Shown here: positions 1 through 11,077 of the stretch, in pieces
How positions within the stretch are numbered: position 1 is the first letter of the stretch
How the letters are laid out: every line of letters starts with the position of its first letter
Assembly: GCF_041435195.1 (NCBI RefSeq)
Contig: NZ_CP108106.1
Span: 8,197,001-8,261,000 of the forward strand
Reading direction: 5' to 3'
Length of the DNA stretch: 64,000 bases
Source: Streptomyces sp. NBC_00224
Lineage (GTDB): Bacteria > Actinomycetota > Actinomycetes > Streptomycetales > Streptomycetaceae
The notes under the pieces: model-generated
The model's database searches: none
The model's input: only the letters and a program-made list of their open reading frames with translations
Told to the model about the DNA's origin: nothing
Made by a program: the position numbers and the translations under genes

Positions 1-215
1 TCAGCGGGTGCGCCGCGTCGGCGCTGTGCGGCTTGTCCGGGACGTCCATGGGGACAACCCGCACAGGTGAACCGTGACAGTTCGCCACTGTGATCCACTT
101 CACGCCCGCGTGGTGGTTCCAGCATGACCTGACTGCCGGGCGGGGGTCGGTGGCGGCCGGCCGGCGCGGGGCCCGCGGGTTGGCCTTCGGCCACTGCGGA
201 GGGCAGGGTGAGGGA

Positions 216-743
216 ATGACGTGGAGAGCACCGCAGGTGGAACGTACGACGCAGTTGGGTGGCCTGGGCGTCGAGCCCGAGCGGCGGATGCTGGAGGGCT
301 GGCTGAACTGGCACCGGGAAACACTGCTGGCCAAATGCGCCGGGCTGGAGCCGGGCGAGTTGGCGCGGGCGACCGTCGAGCCGTCGAACCTCACCCTTCT
401 CGGTCTGGTGAGGCACATGGCGGAGGTGGAGCGCTGGTGGTTTCGGCGGAGCTTCGCGGGCGAGGAGATCGGCGGGGTGTTCACCGGTTCGGCGGACGGT
501 GACGAGGGACTCGTCGGTGTCGATCCGGCCGGCGCCGAGCGGGACTTCGCCCTGTTCCGGGCTGAGGTACGAGCGTGCGACGCGGCGGTCGCGGGACACG
601 GTCTCGACGAGACGTTCGTGTCCACGGGGGGCAAGCCGCTCAGTTTGCGGTGGGTCCATGTGCTGCTGATCCAGGAGTACGCCCGGCACAACGGCCACGC
701 CGACTTCCTGCGGGAGCGGACCGACGGGGCAACAGGTGACTGA
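216..743 (+). CDS. DinB-fold (DUF664-type) protein
   Basis: A 175-residue protein of the DinB/DUF664 four-helix family, whose actinobacterial members are thought to be metal- and often mycothiol-dependent enzymes; the substrate cannot be read from sequence. I see the usual layout: an N-terminal helix with WLNWHRETLLAKC, a first histidine region LVRHMAEVERWW, and a C-terminal EYARHNGHADFLRE region that supplies the other likely metal-ligand histidines. The reading frame is open further upstream to 90, but the ATG at 216 follows a purine-rich GAGGG and removes a non-conserved N-terminus. It is a single gene, followed by about 280 bases before the lanthipeptide precursor, and nothing links it to that cluster. 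Confidence 0.8.
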   Translation: MTWRAPQVERTTQLGGLGVEPERRMLEGWLNWHRETLLAKCAGLEPGELARATVEPSNLTLLGLVRHMAEVERWWFRRSFAGEEIGGVFTGSADGDEGLVGVDPAGAERDFALFRAEVRACDAAVAGHGLDETFVSTGGKPLSLRWVHVLLIQEYARHNGHADFLRERTDGATGD

Positions 744-1025
744 CGTACACGATCCCGGGTCGCCTGCCATCGCGGAGCCCGGTCCGAACGTCAAGGCGCA
801 ATGCAGCCACGCGACTGGATCAAGTTGCGGCCGATAAACCCTTCTTGAGGCACGTGGGGCAGCCCCCTCGCTCGGCGTGGTGCCGTAGACCGTCGCCCCA
901 CGCAGCTCGATACCGCGCACGAACACCCCAGGACTGTGGCTGGATTAGTCGTCTGACAGGTGTTCGGATCCGGCAATACTCGGGACTGGGCAATCCGTCC
1001 CAATTCCTATGTCCGGAGGCCGCAG
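744..1025. promoter_or_regulatory. Leader region ahead of the lanthipeptide precursor
   Basis: This 282-base stretch holds no convincing gene. Short frames on both strands lack ribosome sites and family features. It must contain the promoter for the precursor gene at 1026. I could not place -35/-10 boxes with confidence, nor a convincing operator. Confidence 0.4.
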
Positions 1026-1226
1026 ATGCCCCAGACCAGTGTTCCCGCAACCGCCGTGCTCAACGCCTGGCTGTCGGGCGCCGAGAGTGCGTACGGTCAG
1101 TCCAACCCCGCCGGGCCGCTCTACGTCGGCGGCGCCGCTGCCGAGGCCGCGCTCACGGACCCGAGCGACGCCCTCTACGGCTTCTGCTCCAGCCCCAGCG
1201 GGTCGCGCGGCAGCTGGTGTTGCTGA
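1026..1226 (+). CDS. Class II lanthipeptide precursor (LanA-like)
   Basis: A 66-residue peptide starting at an ATG preceded by GGAGG (1015-1019). Residues 1-36 look like a leader and end in a Gly-Gly (VGG, 35-36), the usual class II cleavage signal. The C-terminus is CSSPSGSRGSWCC (54-66). It is rich in Ser and carries three Cys, the two last ones vicinal at the very C-terminus, which is what a LanM synthetase needs for dehydration and thioether closure. If cleaved after Gly36 the product would be 30 residues, with an acidic segment (ALTDPSDAL) before the Cys-rich tail. It lies 235 bases upstream of a lanM gene on the same strand. I do not recognise the core as a known lantibiotic; ring pattern and cleavage site are inferred. 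Confidence 0.75.
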   Translation: MPQTSVPATAVLNAWLSGAESAYGQSNPAGPLYVGGAAAEAALTDPSDALYGFCSSPSGSRGSWCC

Positions 1227-1461
1227 TCACCGACGGCTGTTGACCGTCCTGCGGAGTGCGCCTGTCGGGGGCACCGCCGCTGAGTGACGTTCGCAGACAG
1301 GAGAGTACGGACACACGAGTGGGGAACCGCTCACCAGGCCACGGCGCGCGTGCCGCGTCCGGAGGCTGGTCGCGCGGTTCCCCACGCCCTGTGCAGGCAC
1401 CCAGCACCCTGTGGAGCGCCTCGATGGCGCCAACGTGCGACGGATTGGGGAGGGGCGGACC

Positions 1462-4305
1462 GTGGACGGATCGGCGCCGGACAACAGGGACGAGGCGGAG
1501 TGGTTCGACCGCCCGGTACGTAACATCGCCCGCCCATGGCGGGAGGAGCTGGCCCGGCGGCTGGGCGCCGTGGACGCGCTGGAGAGCGCGGAGCGGGACG
1601 CGGTGCTGGACGCCGGGCACACCGCCCTGATCAGGTCCTTGCACGCGAAGCTGTCCCGTCTGTTCTTGATCGAACTGCACGCACTGCGCATGGCGGAAGG
1701 CGCTGGGCGGCCCGGCGCCGCTGCCGGGGCCGGGCGGGCCGGGCCCGACACCGCGACGTGGGCCGCGTTCATCGAACAGGCCGATGACGAGGGCTATCTC
1801 GACCGGCTGGCCGACCGGTACCCGACCCTCGGGCGGCGGATCGCGTCGGTGGCACGGCTGTCGGTGGCGGCCACGGCCGGTTTCGCCGCACGGCTCGCCT
1901 CGGACCGCGAACTGCTGCGGCCGCTGCTGGGAGCACCCGCGGGGGAGCTACGGGCCGTCGCGTTCGGGGCGGGCGACAGCCACCGCGGCGGTCTGACGGT
2001 CAGCAGGGTCGACTTCGACGGCGGCAGCGTCATGTACAAGCCCAGGCCGTCGCAGGCCGACGTGGCTCTGGGCGCGCTGCTGGAGGAACTGTTCGCGGAC
2101 TTCCCCGGTGCCCCGGCGCCCGACGAGCGCATCCGTGTGCCGCAGACGTTGGTGCGTGAGGGGTACGGCTGGTCCGAGTTCGTCCACCACCGCTACTGCG
2201 CGGGCGATGCCGAACTCGCCGCGTTCTACCGCAACGTCGGACACTGGCTGGCCGTCCTCCGCTTCACCGGCGGCACCGACATGCACGCCGAGAACATGAT
2301 CGCGGCGGGCCCGGTACCGGTGATCGTGGACGCGGAGACCCTCTTCGACGCCCCCGCGCCCTTCCCGGCAAGCGGCCGGGGCGACGCGGTGGACGTGGCG
2401 GCGGCGGCCATCCGCCGGACGGTGCTGCGCACCGGACTGCTGCCCGTGCGCGGCACCGGCTTCGCGCTCGGCGGGGTGGACATCTCCGGGGTCGGGGCAC
2501 TGCCCGGCCAGCAACCGCTGATCCCCAACCCCGTGATCGCGGACGGCGGCACCGCCGCGGCCCGCTTCGAGGTGGACCTGGTGGCCATGCCCACCGCCGG
2601 CAACCACCCCAGCCCCACCCCGGTGCTGAGCGCGTACTGGGACCGGATCCTGGCCGGGTTCCGTGAGATGACCGCGCAGCTGCGCCGACCGGGGACCGAT
2701 CCGTACCGGCTGCTGCGGCGCTTCGAGGGCGCCCAGGCGCGGCGGATCCTGCGGCCGACGCAGGCGTACGTGGACATCGGCCGGATGCTGTGGCATCCCG
2801 CGTCGCTGCACGACGAGGCGGCGGCCGTCGAGCGGGCCCGCGACATCCTGCGGCGCAACGCCGAGGTGCTGCCCGGAGCCCCGACCGACCGTGCGGCCAT
2901 CGACGGCGAGATAGCCGACCTGCTGGCCGGAGACGTGCCGATGTCCACCTTCACCGTGGACACGGCCGCCGTACGGGCCACCATCGAGGACTGGCGCACC
3001 ACCGACCTGCCGTTGGAGGAGTCGGTGATCCAGGACGCGCTGGTGGGCGCGTACCTCAACGAGCGTTCACTGCCCCAGCGGGTGCAGGCGGGCGCCCGCG
3101 ACCCGCATGCCCGTGACCGCGAGCGGCGGCGCCGCGACCTGGCCGTGCAGATGGTACGGCGCCTGTGCGACGGCGCGGTGCGCGGCGAGGACGGAACGGT
3201 CACCTGGATCAGCCCGGTCTTCACCCCGGCCGGGTGGTCCATCAGGGTGCTGCCCGCCGACCTCTACACCGGGCAGGGCGGTGTGGCGCTGACACTCGCG
3301 GAGTACGTGACCGAGGCGCGGGCTGGGCGGGTGGACGAAGTCCCCGGTGTCACCGAGGCGTTCGAGGGCGCGCTGCGGGTACTCATCGGCACCGAGGACA
3401 AGACGCCGACGCCGTCGGCCGGGGCGTTCAGCGGTGCGGCGTCGCAGGTATGGACGTGGTTGGCGCTGCACCGGGTGCTCGGTGAGGACTGGCTGGTGGA
3501 GCGGGCGGCCCAACGAGCCCTGCTGCTCGCGCAGGGGCGTCTGGTCGAGGACGACGTGGAGGTGGACCTCCTCAACGGCGCGGCCGGGGGAGTGGTTCCG
3601 CTGCTCGATCTGGCCGAGGCGACCGGACAGGACCGCTGGCTCGCCGCCGCCGCGCACATCGGCCGCCGGCTGTCCGGGCTGGCGATCGTCGACGCGAGCG
3701 GCGCACGCTGGACGACCCGGCTCAACCCCGAGGGCATCGGCGGCTTCGCCCACGGCGCCACCGGCATCGGCTGGGCGCTGACCCGGCTCGCCCTGAGCGA
3801 CGCGGGCTCCGCGGCCGAACGCCGCGACTGGACCCACCTCGCCGAGCGGGCCTTCGCCTACCAGGAGTCCCTCTACCAGCCCGAACAAGGCAACTGGCTG
3901 GACGTACGCATCGGCGCCGAGGAGGACTTCTTCACCAGTTGGTGCCACGGCAGCGCGGGGATCGGCATGGGCATGCTCGATCTCCACCGGCGTACGGGCG
4001 ATCCGGCCCACCTCGATATGGCCCAGCGCGCCGCGCGCGCGTGCGCCGCCGAGGGCTTCGGCTGGAGCCACACCCTGTGCCACGGCGACCTCGGCCTCTG
4101 GGAGTTCCTCACGTCCCTGGGCTTCGGCAACGCCGACGACCTCGACGGCGAGATCCTCACCGGCCTCGAACAGCGCGGTCCGGTGGGGGGTTTGGCCCGC
4201 GAAGCGTTCTCCCCGAGCCTCATGTCCGGCCTCGCGGGAGTCCTGCACACCCTTCTGCGTATGCACCCCGAGGCCACCCTGCCGAATCCCCTCCTGCTGG
4301 ACTGA
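1462..4305 (+). CDS. lanM: Class II lanthipeptide synthetase LanM
   Basis: A bifunctional synthetase of 947 residues that would dehydrate Ser/Thr of the upstream precursor and cyclise them with Cys. The N-terminal DUF4135 dehydratase half shows MYKPRPSQAD, GTDMHAENMI and VDAETLF, matching family catalytic motifs. The C-terminal LanC-like half shows the zinc ligands Cys828 (WCHGSAGIG) and Cys873-His874 (LCHGDLGLWE), with NisC-like spacing. I chose the GTG at 1462 because GGGGAGGGG lies about 7 bases upstream; an in-frame GTG at 1411 has no such site. Length fits the usual 900-1050. No LanT transporter/protease, immunity or regulator gene follows, since the next gene points the other way; export functions must lie elsewhere or be generic. 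Confidence 0.95.
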   Translation: MDGSAPDNRDEAEWFDRPVRNIARPWREELARRLGAVDALESAERDAVLDAGHTALIRSLHAKLSRLFLIELHALRMAEGAGRPGAAAGAGRAGPDTATWAAFIEQADDEGYLDRLADRYPTLGRRIASVARLSVAATAGFAARLASDRELLRPLLGAPAGELRAVAFGAGDSHRGGLTVSRVDFDGGSVMYKPRPSQADVALGALLEELFADFPGAPAPDERIRVPQTLVREGYGWSEFVHHRYCAGDAELAAFYRNVGHWLAVLRFTGGTDMHAENMIAAGPVPVIVDAETLFDAPAPFPASGRGDAVDVAAAAIRRTVLRTGLLPVRGTGFALGGVDISGVGALPGQQPLIPNPVIADGGTAAARFEVDLVAMPTAGNHPSPTPVLSAYWDRILAGFREMTAQLRRPGTDPYRLLRRFEGAQARRILRPTQAYVDIGRMLWHPASLHDEAAAVERARDILRRNAEVLPGAPTDRAAIDGEIADLLAGDVPMSTFTVDTAAVRATIEDWRTTDLPLEESVIQDALVGAYLNERSLPQRVQAGARDPHARDRERRRRDLAVQMVRRLCDGAVRGEDGTVTWISPVFTPAGWSIRVLPADLYTGQGGVALTLAEYVTEARAGRVDEVPGVTEAFEGALRVLIGTEDKTPTPSAGAFSGAASQVWTWLALHRVLGEDWLVERAAQRALLLAQGRLVEDDVEVDLLNGAAGGVVPLLDLAEATGQDRWLAAAAHIGRRLSGLAIVDASGARWTTRLNPEGIGGFAHGATGIGWALTRLALSDAGSAAERRDWTHLAERAFAYQESLYQPEQGNWLDVRIGAEEDFFTSWCHGSAGIGMGMLDLHRRTGDPAHLDMAQRAARACAAEGFGWSHTLCHGDLGLWEFLTSLGFGNADDLDGEILTGLEQRGPVGGLAREAFSPSLMSGLAGVLHTLLRMHPEATLPNPLLLD

Positions 4306-4330
4306 AGGGGTTCGACAGCGGTGCGACGGC

Positions 4331-6264
<1,934 letters not shown>

Positions 6265-6309
6265 GCAGACCCTGCCCGGTGACCGGGACGCCGTTTTGCG
6301 CGGCGTCGG

Positions 6310-6351
6310 CCGGCCGGGGTGCGCGGTGTTGGCTCCGCGCGCCCCGGCCGG
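6310..6351. terminator. Bidirectional terminator hairpin
   Basis: Arms 6310-6326 and 6335-6351 pair over 17 bases with one G-T wobble and an 8-base loop. The hairpin lies between the convergent ends of rox and the phosphatase gene, so it can serve both. Confidence 0.8.
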
Positions 6352-6356
6352 TCCGG

Positions 6357-7145
6357 TTACGGCAGGAAGTACATCGGGTTGGGGACCTTGTACGTCCTGT
6401 CGGCGTGGCCGCCCGCGAGGTCGGTGTACTGGTCGCCGAGGTTGGCGACGATGCGGTAGCCGAGGCTCTCGATGTGCTTGCGGGTGCCTGCCTTGTAGTC
6501 GACCGTGGAGCACGTCCAGGTGGGCTTGCCGCAGCTCAGGTAGGCCGGCGGGTTGGCCTTGTCCTTGAGGAAGAAGTGCGCGCTGTCGACCGGGACGGCG
6601 TAGCCCGCCTTGGTGAGGTTGGTGGCGCTCGCGTCGCGCTGCGAGGTGTCGCGGCCGGTGAGGAAGAAGACCGTGACACCCTTCTTGGCCGCGTAGTTGA
6701 CCAGGTCGGGCATGCCGAACACGGCAATGGACCGCGCGCTCTGGACGTACGTGTTGAAGGCGGTGGCGTTGTACGCGAAGCCGTTCTTCTTCTCGTAGTC
6801 GTAGGTCAGCAGTGTCGTGTCGTCGACGTCGAGGACGATGGCGGGCTTACGGCCGTCCCGCCCCGGGTGCTCGGCGGCATGCGATATCTGGCGCTTGGCG
6901 CGTGCCTCGATCGCGGCGACCTGCTTGGCGTAGTTGCTGGTCGGGGAGGCCTGGTAGGCCCCGGTGGAGTCGGGAGCCCCGCCGTAATAGGCGTTGATCT
7001 TGTCCTCGACCTTGGTGATGTTGGGGATCTCCTTGTCGCTCTTCGGCGTGCTGTTCCCTGCGGTGGCCGCGCCGGCGCCGTAGAAGGCGGCGCCGGTGAC
7101 GGCCAGGGCGGCGACGGTTGCTGCGGTTTTGGTGACAGTGCGCAT
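6357..7145 (-). CDS. Secreted HAD-superfamily acid phosphatase (class B-like)
   Basis: A 262-residue exported phosphatase. The N-terminus (MRTVTKTAATVAALAVTGAA) is a signal peptide. HAD motif I is IVLDVDDTTL with the nucleophile Asp and the general acid Asp two residues on; motif II is FLTGRD; a lysine region (FFLKDK) and motif IV NLGDQYTDLAGG complete the active site. This pattern is that of the acid phosphatase B / plant VSP-like group, which removes phosphate from nucleotides or other monoesters outside the membrane. The ATG at 7145 was preferred over a TTG two codons upstream. It is monocistronic and convergent with rox. Confidence 0.88.
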   Translation of the reverse strand: MRTVTKTAATVAALAVTGAAFYGAGAATAGNSTPKSDKEIPNITKVEDKINAYYGGAPDSTGAYQASPTSNYAKQVAAIEARAKRQISHAAEHPGRDGRKPAIVLDVDDTTLLTYDYEKKNGFAYNATAFNTYVQSARSIAVFGMPDLVNYAAKKGVTVFFLTGRDTSQRDASATNLTKAGYAVPVDSAHFFLKDKANPPAYLSCGKPTWTCSTVDYKAGTRKHIESLGYRIVANLGDQYTDLAGGHADRTYKVPNPMYFLP

Positions 7146-7224
7146 GGGCAAGATCTACGCGCATCACATGCCGTCCCGCCAGGGTGTTTGATCAATTCTT
7201 TACCGCGAGGCGGTGCAAGAGTGA

Positions 7225-7884
7225 TCACACCCCGCTGAGCGACAGCTTCGCGGCGAAGCCGAGGAAGAGGACGCCTGCCGCCGAGGTCGCGCCCGCCGAC
7301 AGCCGCTTGCGGCGGCGGAAGGCGGCGGCCAGCCGGGTGCCGCTGAATATCAGCGTGGACAGATAGAGGAAGCTCGTCAGCTGGAGCAGCGTGCCGAGCA
7401 CCAGGAACGACAGCGCCGGATAGGCGTACCCCGGGTCCACGAACTGCACGAAGAAGGAGATCAGGAACAAGATCGCCTTCGGGTTGAAGAGGCTGAGCAT
7501 CAGCGCGCGCCGGTAGGGCCGCTCGACGGTGGCCTCCTGCTCGGGGGCGTCGGCCGCAGCGGGGCCGGCCGCGGTGTGGCGGTTGCGCCACATGCCGAGG
7601 GCCTGGCGCAGCATGCCGATCGCCATCCAGCAGAGATACCCGGCGCCGGCGTATTTGACGACATCGAACAGCAGCGGCGTCGTCTGGAGCAGAGACGCCG
7701 CGCCGAGCGCGGAGAGCGTCATCAGCACCGTGTCCCCGGTCCACACCCCTGCCGCGGCGACGTATCCCGTCCGCACACCGCGCCGGGCGGCGACGGAGAG
7801 TACGTACAGGGAGTTGGGCCCCGGCGCCAAAATGATCAGCACCAGGCCCACGAGGTATGTCGGAAGATCGGTTACACCCAGCAT
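7225..7884 (-). CDS. LeuE-type amino acid exporter (LysE/RhtB family)
   Basis: A 219-residue inner-membrane exporter with about six membrane helices. The family signature LAPGPNSLYVL near the N-terminus and LFNPKAILFLISFFVQFVD in the middle align well along the length of E. coli LeuE, a leucine and analogue exporter. A cytoplasmic, charged loop (APEQEATVERPYRR) separates the halves. The ATG at 7884 (MLGVTDLPTYLV) matches the family start; a GTG at 7932 would add 16 non-conserved residues. It is transcribed alone, away from the ArsR-type regulator, and the 224-base gap between them holds that regulator's palindrome. Confidence 0.88.
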   Translation of the reverse strand: MLGVTDLPTYLVGLVLIILAPGPNSLYVLSVAARRGVRTGYVAAAGVWTGDTVLMTLSALGAASLLQTTPLLFDVVKYAGAGYLCWMAIGMLRQALGMWRNRHTAAGPAAADAPEQEATVERPYRRALMLSLFNPKAILFLISFFVQFVDPGYAYPALSFLVLGTLLQLTSFLYLSTLIFSGTRLAAAFRRRKRLSAGATSAAGVLFLGFAAKLSLSGV

Positions 7885-8062
7885 GCGGGGGAGTGTCGCA
7901 CAAAAGTGCGAGATGGGGCCCGTGTGTTTCACGATGCGGCACGGGCGCCATCGCGTGGCGAGGTCGCGCGCATTCGCGCTGTTGCGTGGTCAGGTCGCGT
8001 ACGCCCGCGCAACGCGGCGGAGGGGTTCGGTATGTCCGCCAGGGAGAGCTCGGAACAAGATC

Positions 8063-8092
8063 TGAAAGTTCTATTGCGCAATTTATCTTTCA
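8063..8092. promoter_or_regulatory. 30-bp perfect two-part palindrome (operator)
   Basis: TGAAAG, four bases, ATTGCGCAAT, four bases, CTTTCA: both the inner 10-mer and the outer 6-mers are perfectly symmetric about 8077/8078. It ends 16 bases before the ATG of the ArsR-type regulator and is AT-rich against its surroundings, so it is very likely the autoregulatory operator and probably overlaps the promoter. Confidence 0.82.
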
Positions 8093-8108
8093 CATCTAGG
8101 TTCGGTAC

Positions 8109-8702
8109 ATGCGACCGAAGCGCGAGCCCGAGCAGATCACCGACCTGTCCCGGTTGAAGGCGTTCACCAACCCGCTGCGCATGCAGCTCTACCGGCTGCT
8201 GTACGCCGCGGGCACCGCGACCGCCTCCCAGCTCGCCGACCAGGTCGACCAGGCGCCTTCGCTGGTCAGTTACCACCTGCGCAAGCTGGCCGAGCACGGC
8301 TTCGTGACCGAGGCGAGCGGCCGCAGCGCCGACGGACGGGAGCGGTGGTGGCAGGTGGCCTCCGAGGAGGGCTGGGGCTTTCGCGACTCGGACTTCGCGG
8401 ACACACCCGAAGGGGCAGCCGCCGTGGGCGCGGTGACCCGAGGCATCTTCGACACTCGCGTCGCCCAGTACCGCGCGTATCTCGACCGGACGGCCGCCTG
8501 GGGCAAGACGTGGACCGACGCGGCCTTCAGCTCCGAGTGGCTGGTCGATCTGACTCCGGCCGAACTCGCCGAGATGAACGACGAGCTCGAAGCGGTGACC
8601 CGGCGCTGGCGGGACCGGGGCAGAGCCGCCAAGGCGGCCGACGACATCGAAGGCCGCGAACACGTGTCCGTGCACCTCTACGGCTTCCCGTTCCGGCCCT
8701 GA
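8109..8702 (+). CDS. ArsR-type winged-helix regulator of the adjacent MFS pump
   Basis: A 197-residue regulator. The N-terminal 80 residues form a winged helix (RLKAFTNPLRMQLYRLL, then QLADQVDQAPSLVSYHLRKL as the recognition helix) of the HTH_20/ArsR class. No metal-binding Cys motif is present, so it is not a metal sensor; the C-terminal half is helical and probably senses a small molecule or dimerises. It is followed 32 bases later by an MFS transporter, forming an operon. The symmetric palindrome at 8063-8092 immediately upstream is the expected binding site, implying repression of both genes until an inducer, probably the pump substrate, binds. Confidence 0.88.
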   Translation: MRPKREPEQITDLSRLKAFTNPLRMQLYRLLYAAGTATASQLADQVDQAPSLVSYHLRKLAEHGFVTEASGRSADGRERWWQVASEEGWGFRDSDFADTPEGAAAVGAVTRGIFDTRVAQYRAYLDRTAAWGKTWTDAAFSSEWLVDLTPAELAEMNDELEAVTRRWRDRGRAAKAADDIEGREHVSVHLYGFPFRP

Positions 8703-8734
8703 CCCAGCCGCACCTTCACTCACTGGAGCCCGCC

Positions 8735-10006
8735 ATGGCCACCGCAGACACAGCCCTGCCCGAAAGCGCCACCGCGCCGGCCCACCGCGACGGCAACGTG
8801 CTGCGCTGGCTCGCCGCGTACACCGCCTCCCTCATCGGCGACAGCGTGTACTTCATCGCCCTGGGCTGGTCCGCCCAGAAAGCCGCAGGCCCCACCGAAG
8901 TCGGCCTCGTCATGGCCGCCGGGGCGCTGCCGCGAGCGGTACTCATGCTCGGCGGAGGCGTGGTGGCCGACCGCTTCGACCCCCGCCGGGTCATTCTCGG
9001 CAGCGACGCGCTGCGCTGTCTCCTCATCCTGGCGGTGGCCGGCTGCATCGCACTGTCCGCGCCGGCCCTGTGGATCCTGGTCGCGGTGGCGCTCGTCTTC
9101 GGTGCCATAGACGCACTGTTCGTACCCGCGATCGGGGCCCTCCCGCCACGGACCACCAGCCCCGAGCAACTGGCCCGGGTCACCGGTATGCGCTCGCTGT
9201 CGATGCGGCTCAGCCAGATCACGGGCCCGCCGATCGCCGGGCTGGCCATGGGGCTCGGAGGCGTCGCGGCCGCCTTCACCGTCGCGGGCCTGCTCTTCGC
9301 GCTGTCCCTGCCGCTCCTGCTGACGGTCCGGATGCGGCCCCTCGGGGCGCGTCACGAGGAGCGGCCCGAACTCGGCACCGCACGCGAGGACTTGCTCGAC
9401 GGACTGCGCTACATCCGCCGCCACCGCCTCATCGGGCCACTCGTCGCCGCCGGCGCCCTGTGCGAGCTGGGCCTCACCGGCACCCTCAACGTCGGCATGG
9501 TGCTCCTCAACGCCGAGCGCGGCTGGGGGCCTTCCGGCTACGGCTGGATCGTCAGCAGCTTCGGCGCGGGAGCGGCGGCCAGCGCCGCGCTGCTCGCCGT
9601 CGCCGGCTGGCTGCCCCGCGCGGGTCTGATGCTGGCCGGAACCCTGCTCGTGGGCTGCGCGGGAGCGGCCGCCATCGCGCTGGTGCCGACCCTGTGGATG
9701 GCGGTGGTACTGGCCGGGGTCATCGGGCTGAGCGCGGGCGTCTTCGGCAGCCTGGACAACGCGCTGATACAGACAGCGGCGGACCCCGCCTATCTCGGCC
9801 GGGTCACGTCCGTCGTCATGGTCACCATGGTCGGGCTGGCGCCCCTCAGCTACCCGCTGGTCGGCGCCGCCGTCGGAGCCTGGGGCGCGGCCCCGGTGTT
9901 CGTCGGCTGCGGCGCCTTCGCCAGTCTGGGCGCGGTCATCGCCCTGGCCTCCGACGCGGTACGGCGCGCCGAACTGCCGCGTCAGCGGGCAGGTTTGACC
10001 ACGTAG
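8735..10006 (+). CDS. MFS exporter (drug-efflux type)
   Basis: A 423-residue major facilitator with about 12 membrane helices. The loop after helix 2 carries the MFS motif A variant GGGVVADRFDPRRVI. The N-terminus (MATADTALPESATAPAHRDGN, abridged) is cytoplasmic. It belongs to the group of macrolide/drug exporters often paired with ArsR-type repressors. The ATG at 8735 follows GGAG about 6 bases upstream; the longer open frame upstream overlaps the regulator and is not used. It ends 4 bases before the convergent stop of the GlxA-type regulator. Substrate unknown. Confidence 0.88.
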   Translation: MATADTALPESATAPAHRDGNVLRWLAAYTASLIGDSVYFIALGWSAQKAAGPTEVGLVMAAGALPRAVLMLGGGVVADRFDPRRVILGSDALRCLLILAVAGCIALSAPALWILVAVALVFGAIDALFVPAIGALPPRTTSPEQLARVTGMRSLSMRLSQITGPPIAGLAMGLGGVAAAFTVAGLLFALSLPLLLTVRMRPLGARHEERPELGTAREDLLDGLRYIRRHRLIGPLVAAGALCELGLTGTLNVGMVLLNAERGWGPSGYGWIVSSFGAGAAASAALLAVAGWLPRAGLMLAGTLLVGCAGAAAIALVPTLWMAVVLAGVIGLSAGVFGSLDNALIQTAADPAYLGRVTSVVMVTMVGLAPLSYPLVGAAVGAWGAAPVFVGCGAFASLGAVIALASDAVRRAELPRQRAGLTT

Positions 10007-10010
10007 GCGT

Positions 10011-10982
10011 TCAGGTGGCGGTGCGCCGGAAGGTCGCGCGGTAGTCCCTCGGGCGTCGTCCGGTGTGTTTGGCGAAGAGGGCGGCGAAGGTCGCGGAGTC
10101 CTGGTAGCCGACCGCGGTGGAGATACCGGCGACGGTTCGGTCCGTGGTCTCCAGCAGATGACGGGCACGGCGGACGCGTGACGACTGCAGATATTCGAGC
10201 GGACTCTGGCCGGTCTCGTCGGCGAAGCGCCGCAGCAGCGTACGGGTGCTGACGTTGAAGGTGTCCGACAGCGCGGTGAGGTCGTATCGGGCGGCAAGGG
10301 TCTGGTCGAGGCGTCGCATCACGCGGTGGGAGAACTCGTTGCCGGGCCGCGGAAGCAGCCGTGCGTCGACGTAGGGGGTCTGGGACGATCGTGCGTCGTC
10401 GACGAGCGCGACCCGCGCGGTCGTCCGTGCCACGTCGGCGCCGCTGTGCCGACGGATCAGTTCCAGCGCGAAGTCGTACATCGCGCTGAAGGCCGCCGTC
10501 GTCGTCACCCCCTCGTCGGTGACGACCAGATGGTCGGGCCGGACATCGGCGTCCGGACAGCGGCGGGCCAATTCGTCCGCGAAGAGCCATGACGTGGTGG
10601 CCCGGCGCCGGTCGAGGAGTCCCGCCTCGGCGAGCAGGAACGCACCGACACAGATCGACACCACGGCGTTGCCCGCGGCGGTGTGTGACCGGATCGCCGC
10701 GATCTCGGGGGCGAGGAGGGCGAGCCTGGCGTCCATGTCCAGGCCCGGCACTAGCTCGAATCCGGGTACGACAAGGACGTCGACCTCGCGCAGGGGAGAG
10801 ACGGCCAAGGCCGCGCCGCCCGAGGCAGTGACGCGACGGCGGGGCGAAATGATCGACACCTCGTACCCCGCGTGGTCCGGACCGGCGACGTGTGTGGCCA
10901 TGGTCAGGAGATCGGGCACGCCGAACACCTCGGACGCGAAACAGCCCGGATAGGCCAGGACACCCACACGCAATGCGCTCAC
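10011..10982 (-). CDS. GlxA-family regulator (DJ-1/PfpI domain + AraC HTH)
   Basis: A 323-residue regulator. Residues 1-190 form a DJ-1/PfpI-like domain (VLAYPGCFASEVFGVPDLL; VSICVGAFLLAEAGLL with the nucleophile-elbow Cys), and the C-terminus is an AraC-type double HTH (DTFNVSTRTLLRRFADETG and AGISTAVGYQDSATFAALFAK). The GTG at 10982 is favoured because GGGAGG lies 6 bases upstream; an ATG at 11006 is an alternative. It is divergent from a dienelactone hydrolase-like gene across about 95 bases, so that gene is its likely target. A second protein of this architecture is encoded at 33252. Confidence 0.87.
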   Translation of the reverse strand: MSALRVGVLAYPGCFASEVFGVPDLLTMATHVAGPDHAGYEVSIISPRRRVTASGGAALAVSPLREVDVLVVPGFELVPGLDMDARLALLAPEIAAIRSHTAAGNAVVSICVGAFLLAEAGLLDRRRATTSWLFADELARRCPDADVRPDHLVVTDEGVTTTAAFSAMYDFALELIRRHSGADVARTTARVALVDDARSSQTPYVDARLLPRPGNEFSHRVMRRLDQTLAARYDLTALSDTFNVSTRTLLRRFADETGQSPLEYLQSSRVRRARHLLETTDRTVAGISTAVGYQDSATFAALFAKHTGRRPRDYRATFRRTAT

Positions 10983-11077
10983 GCTCGCCTCCCACTGTCG
11001 GCCCATGGCGAGATTACCCTCACACATGGCGATCTGGCCCCTCATGGTGTGCGGTGGCATGAGGGCACGCTGTCCCC

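Noticed and set aside
1..49. Start of a leftward reading frame (MDVPDKPHSADAAHPL)
   Set aside because: Only 16 codons lie in the window, and no ribosome site precedes the ATG.
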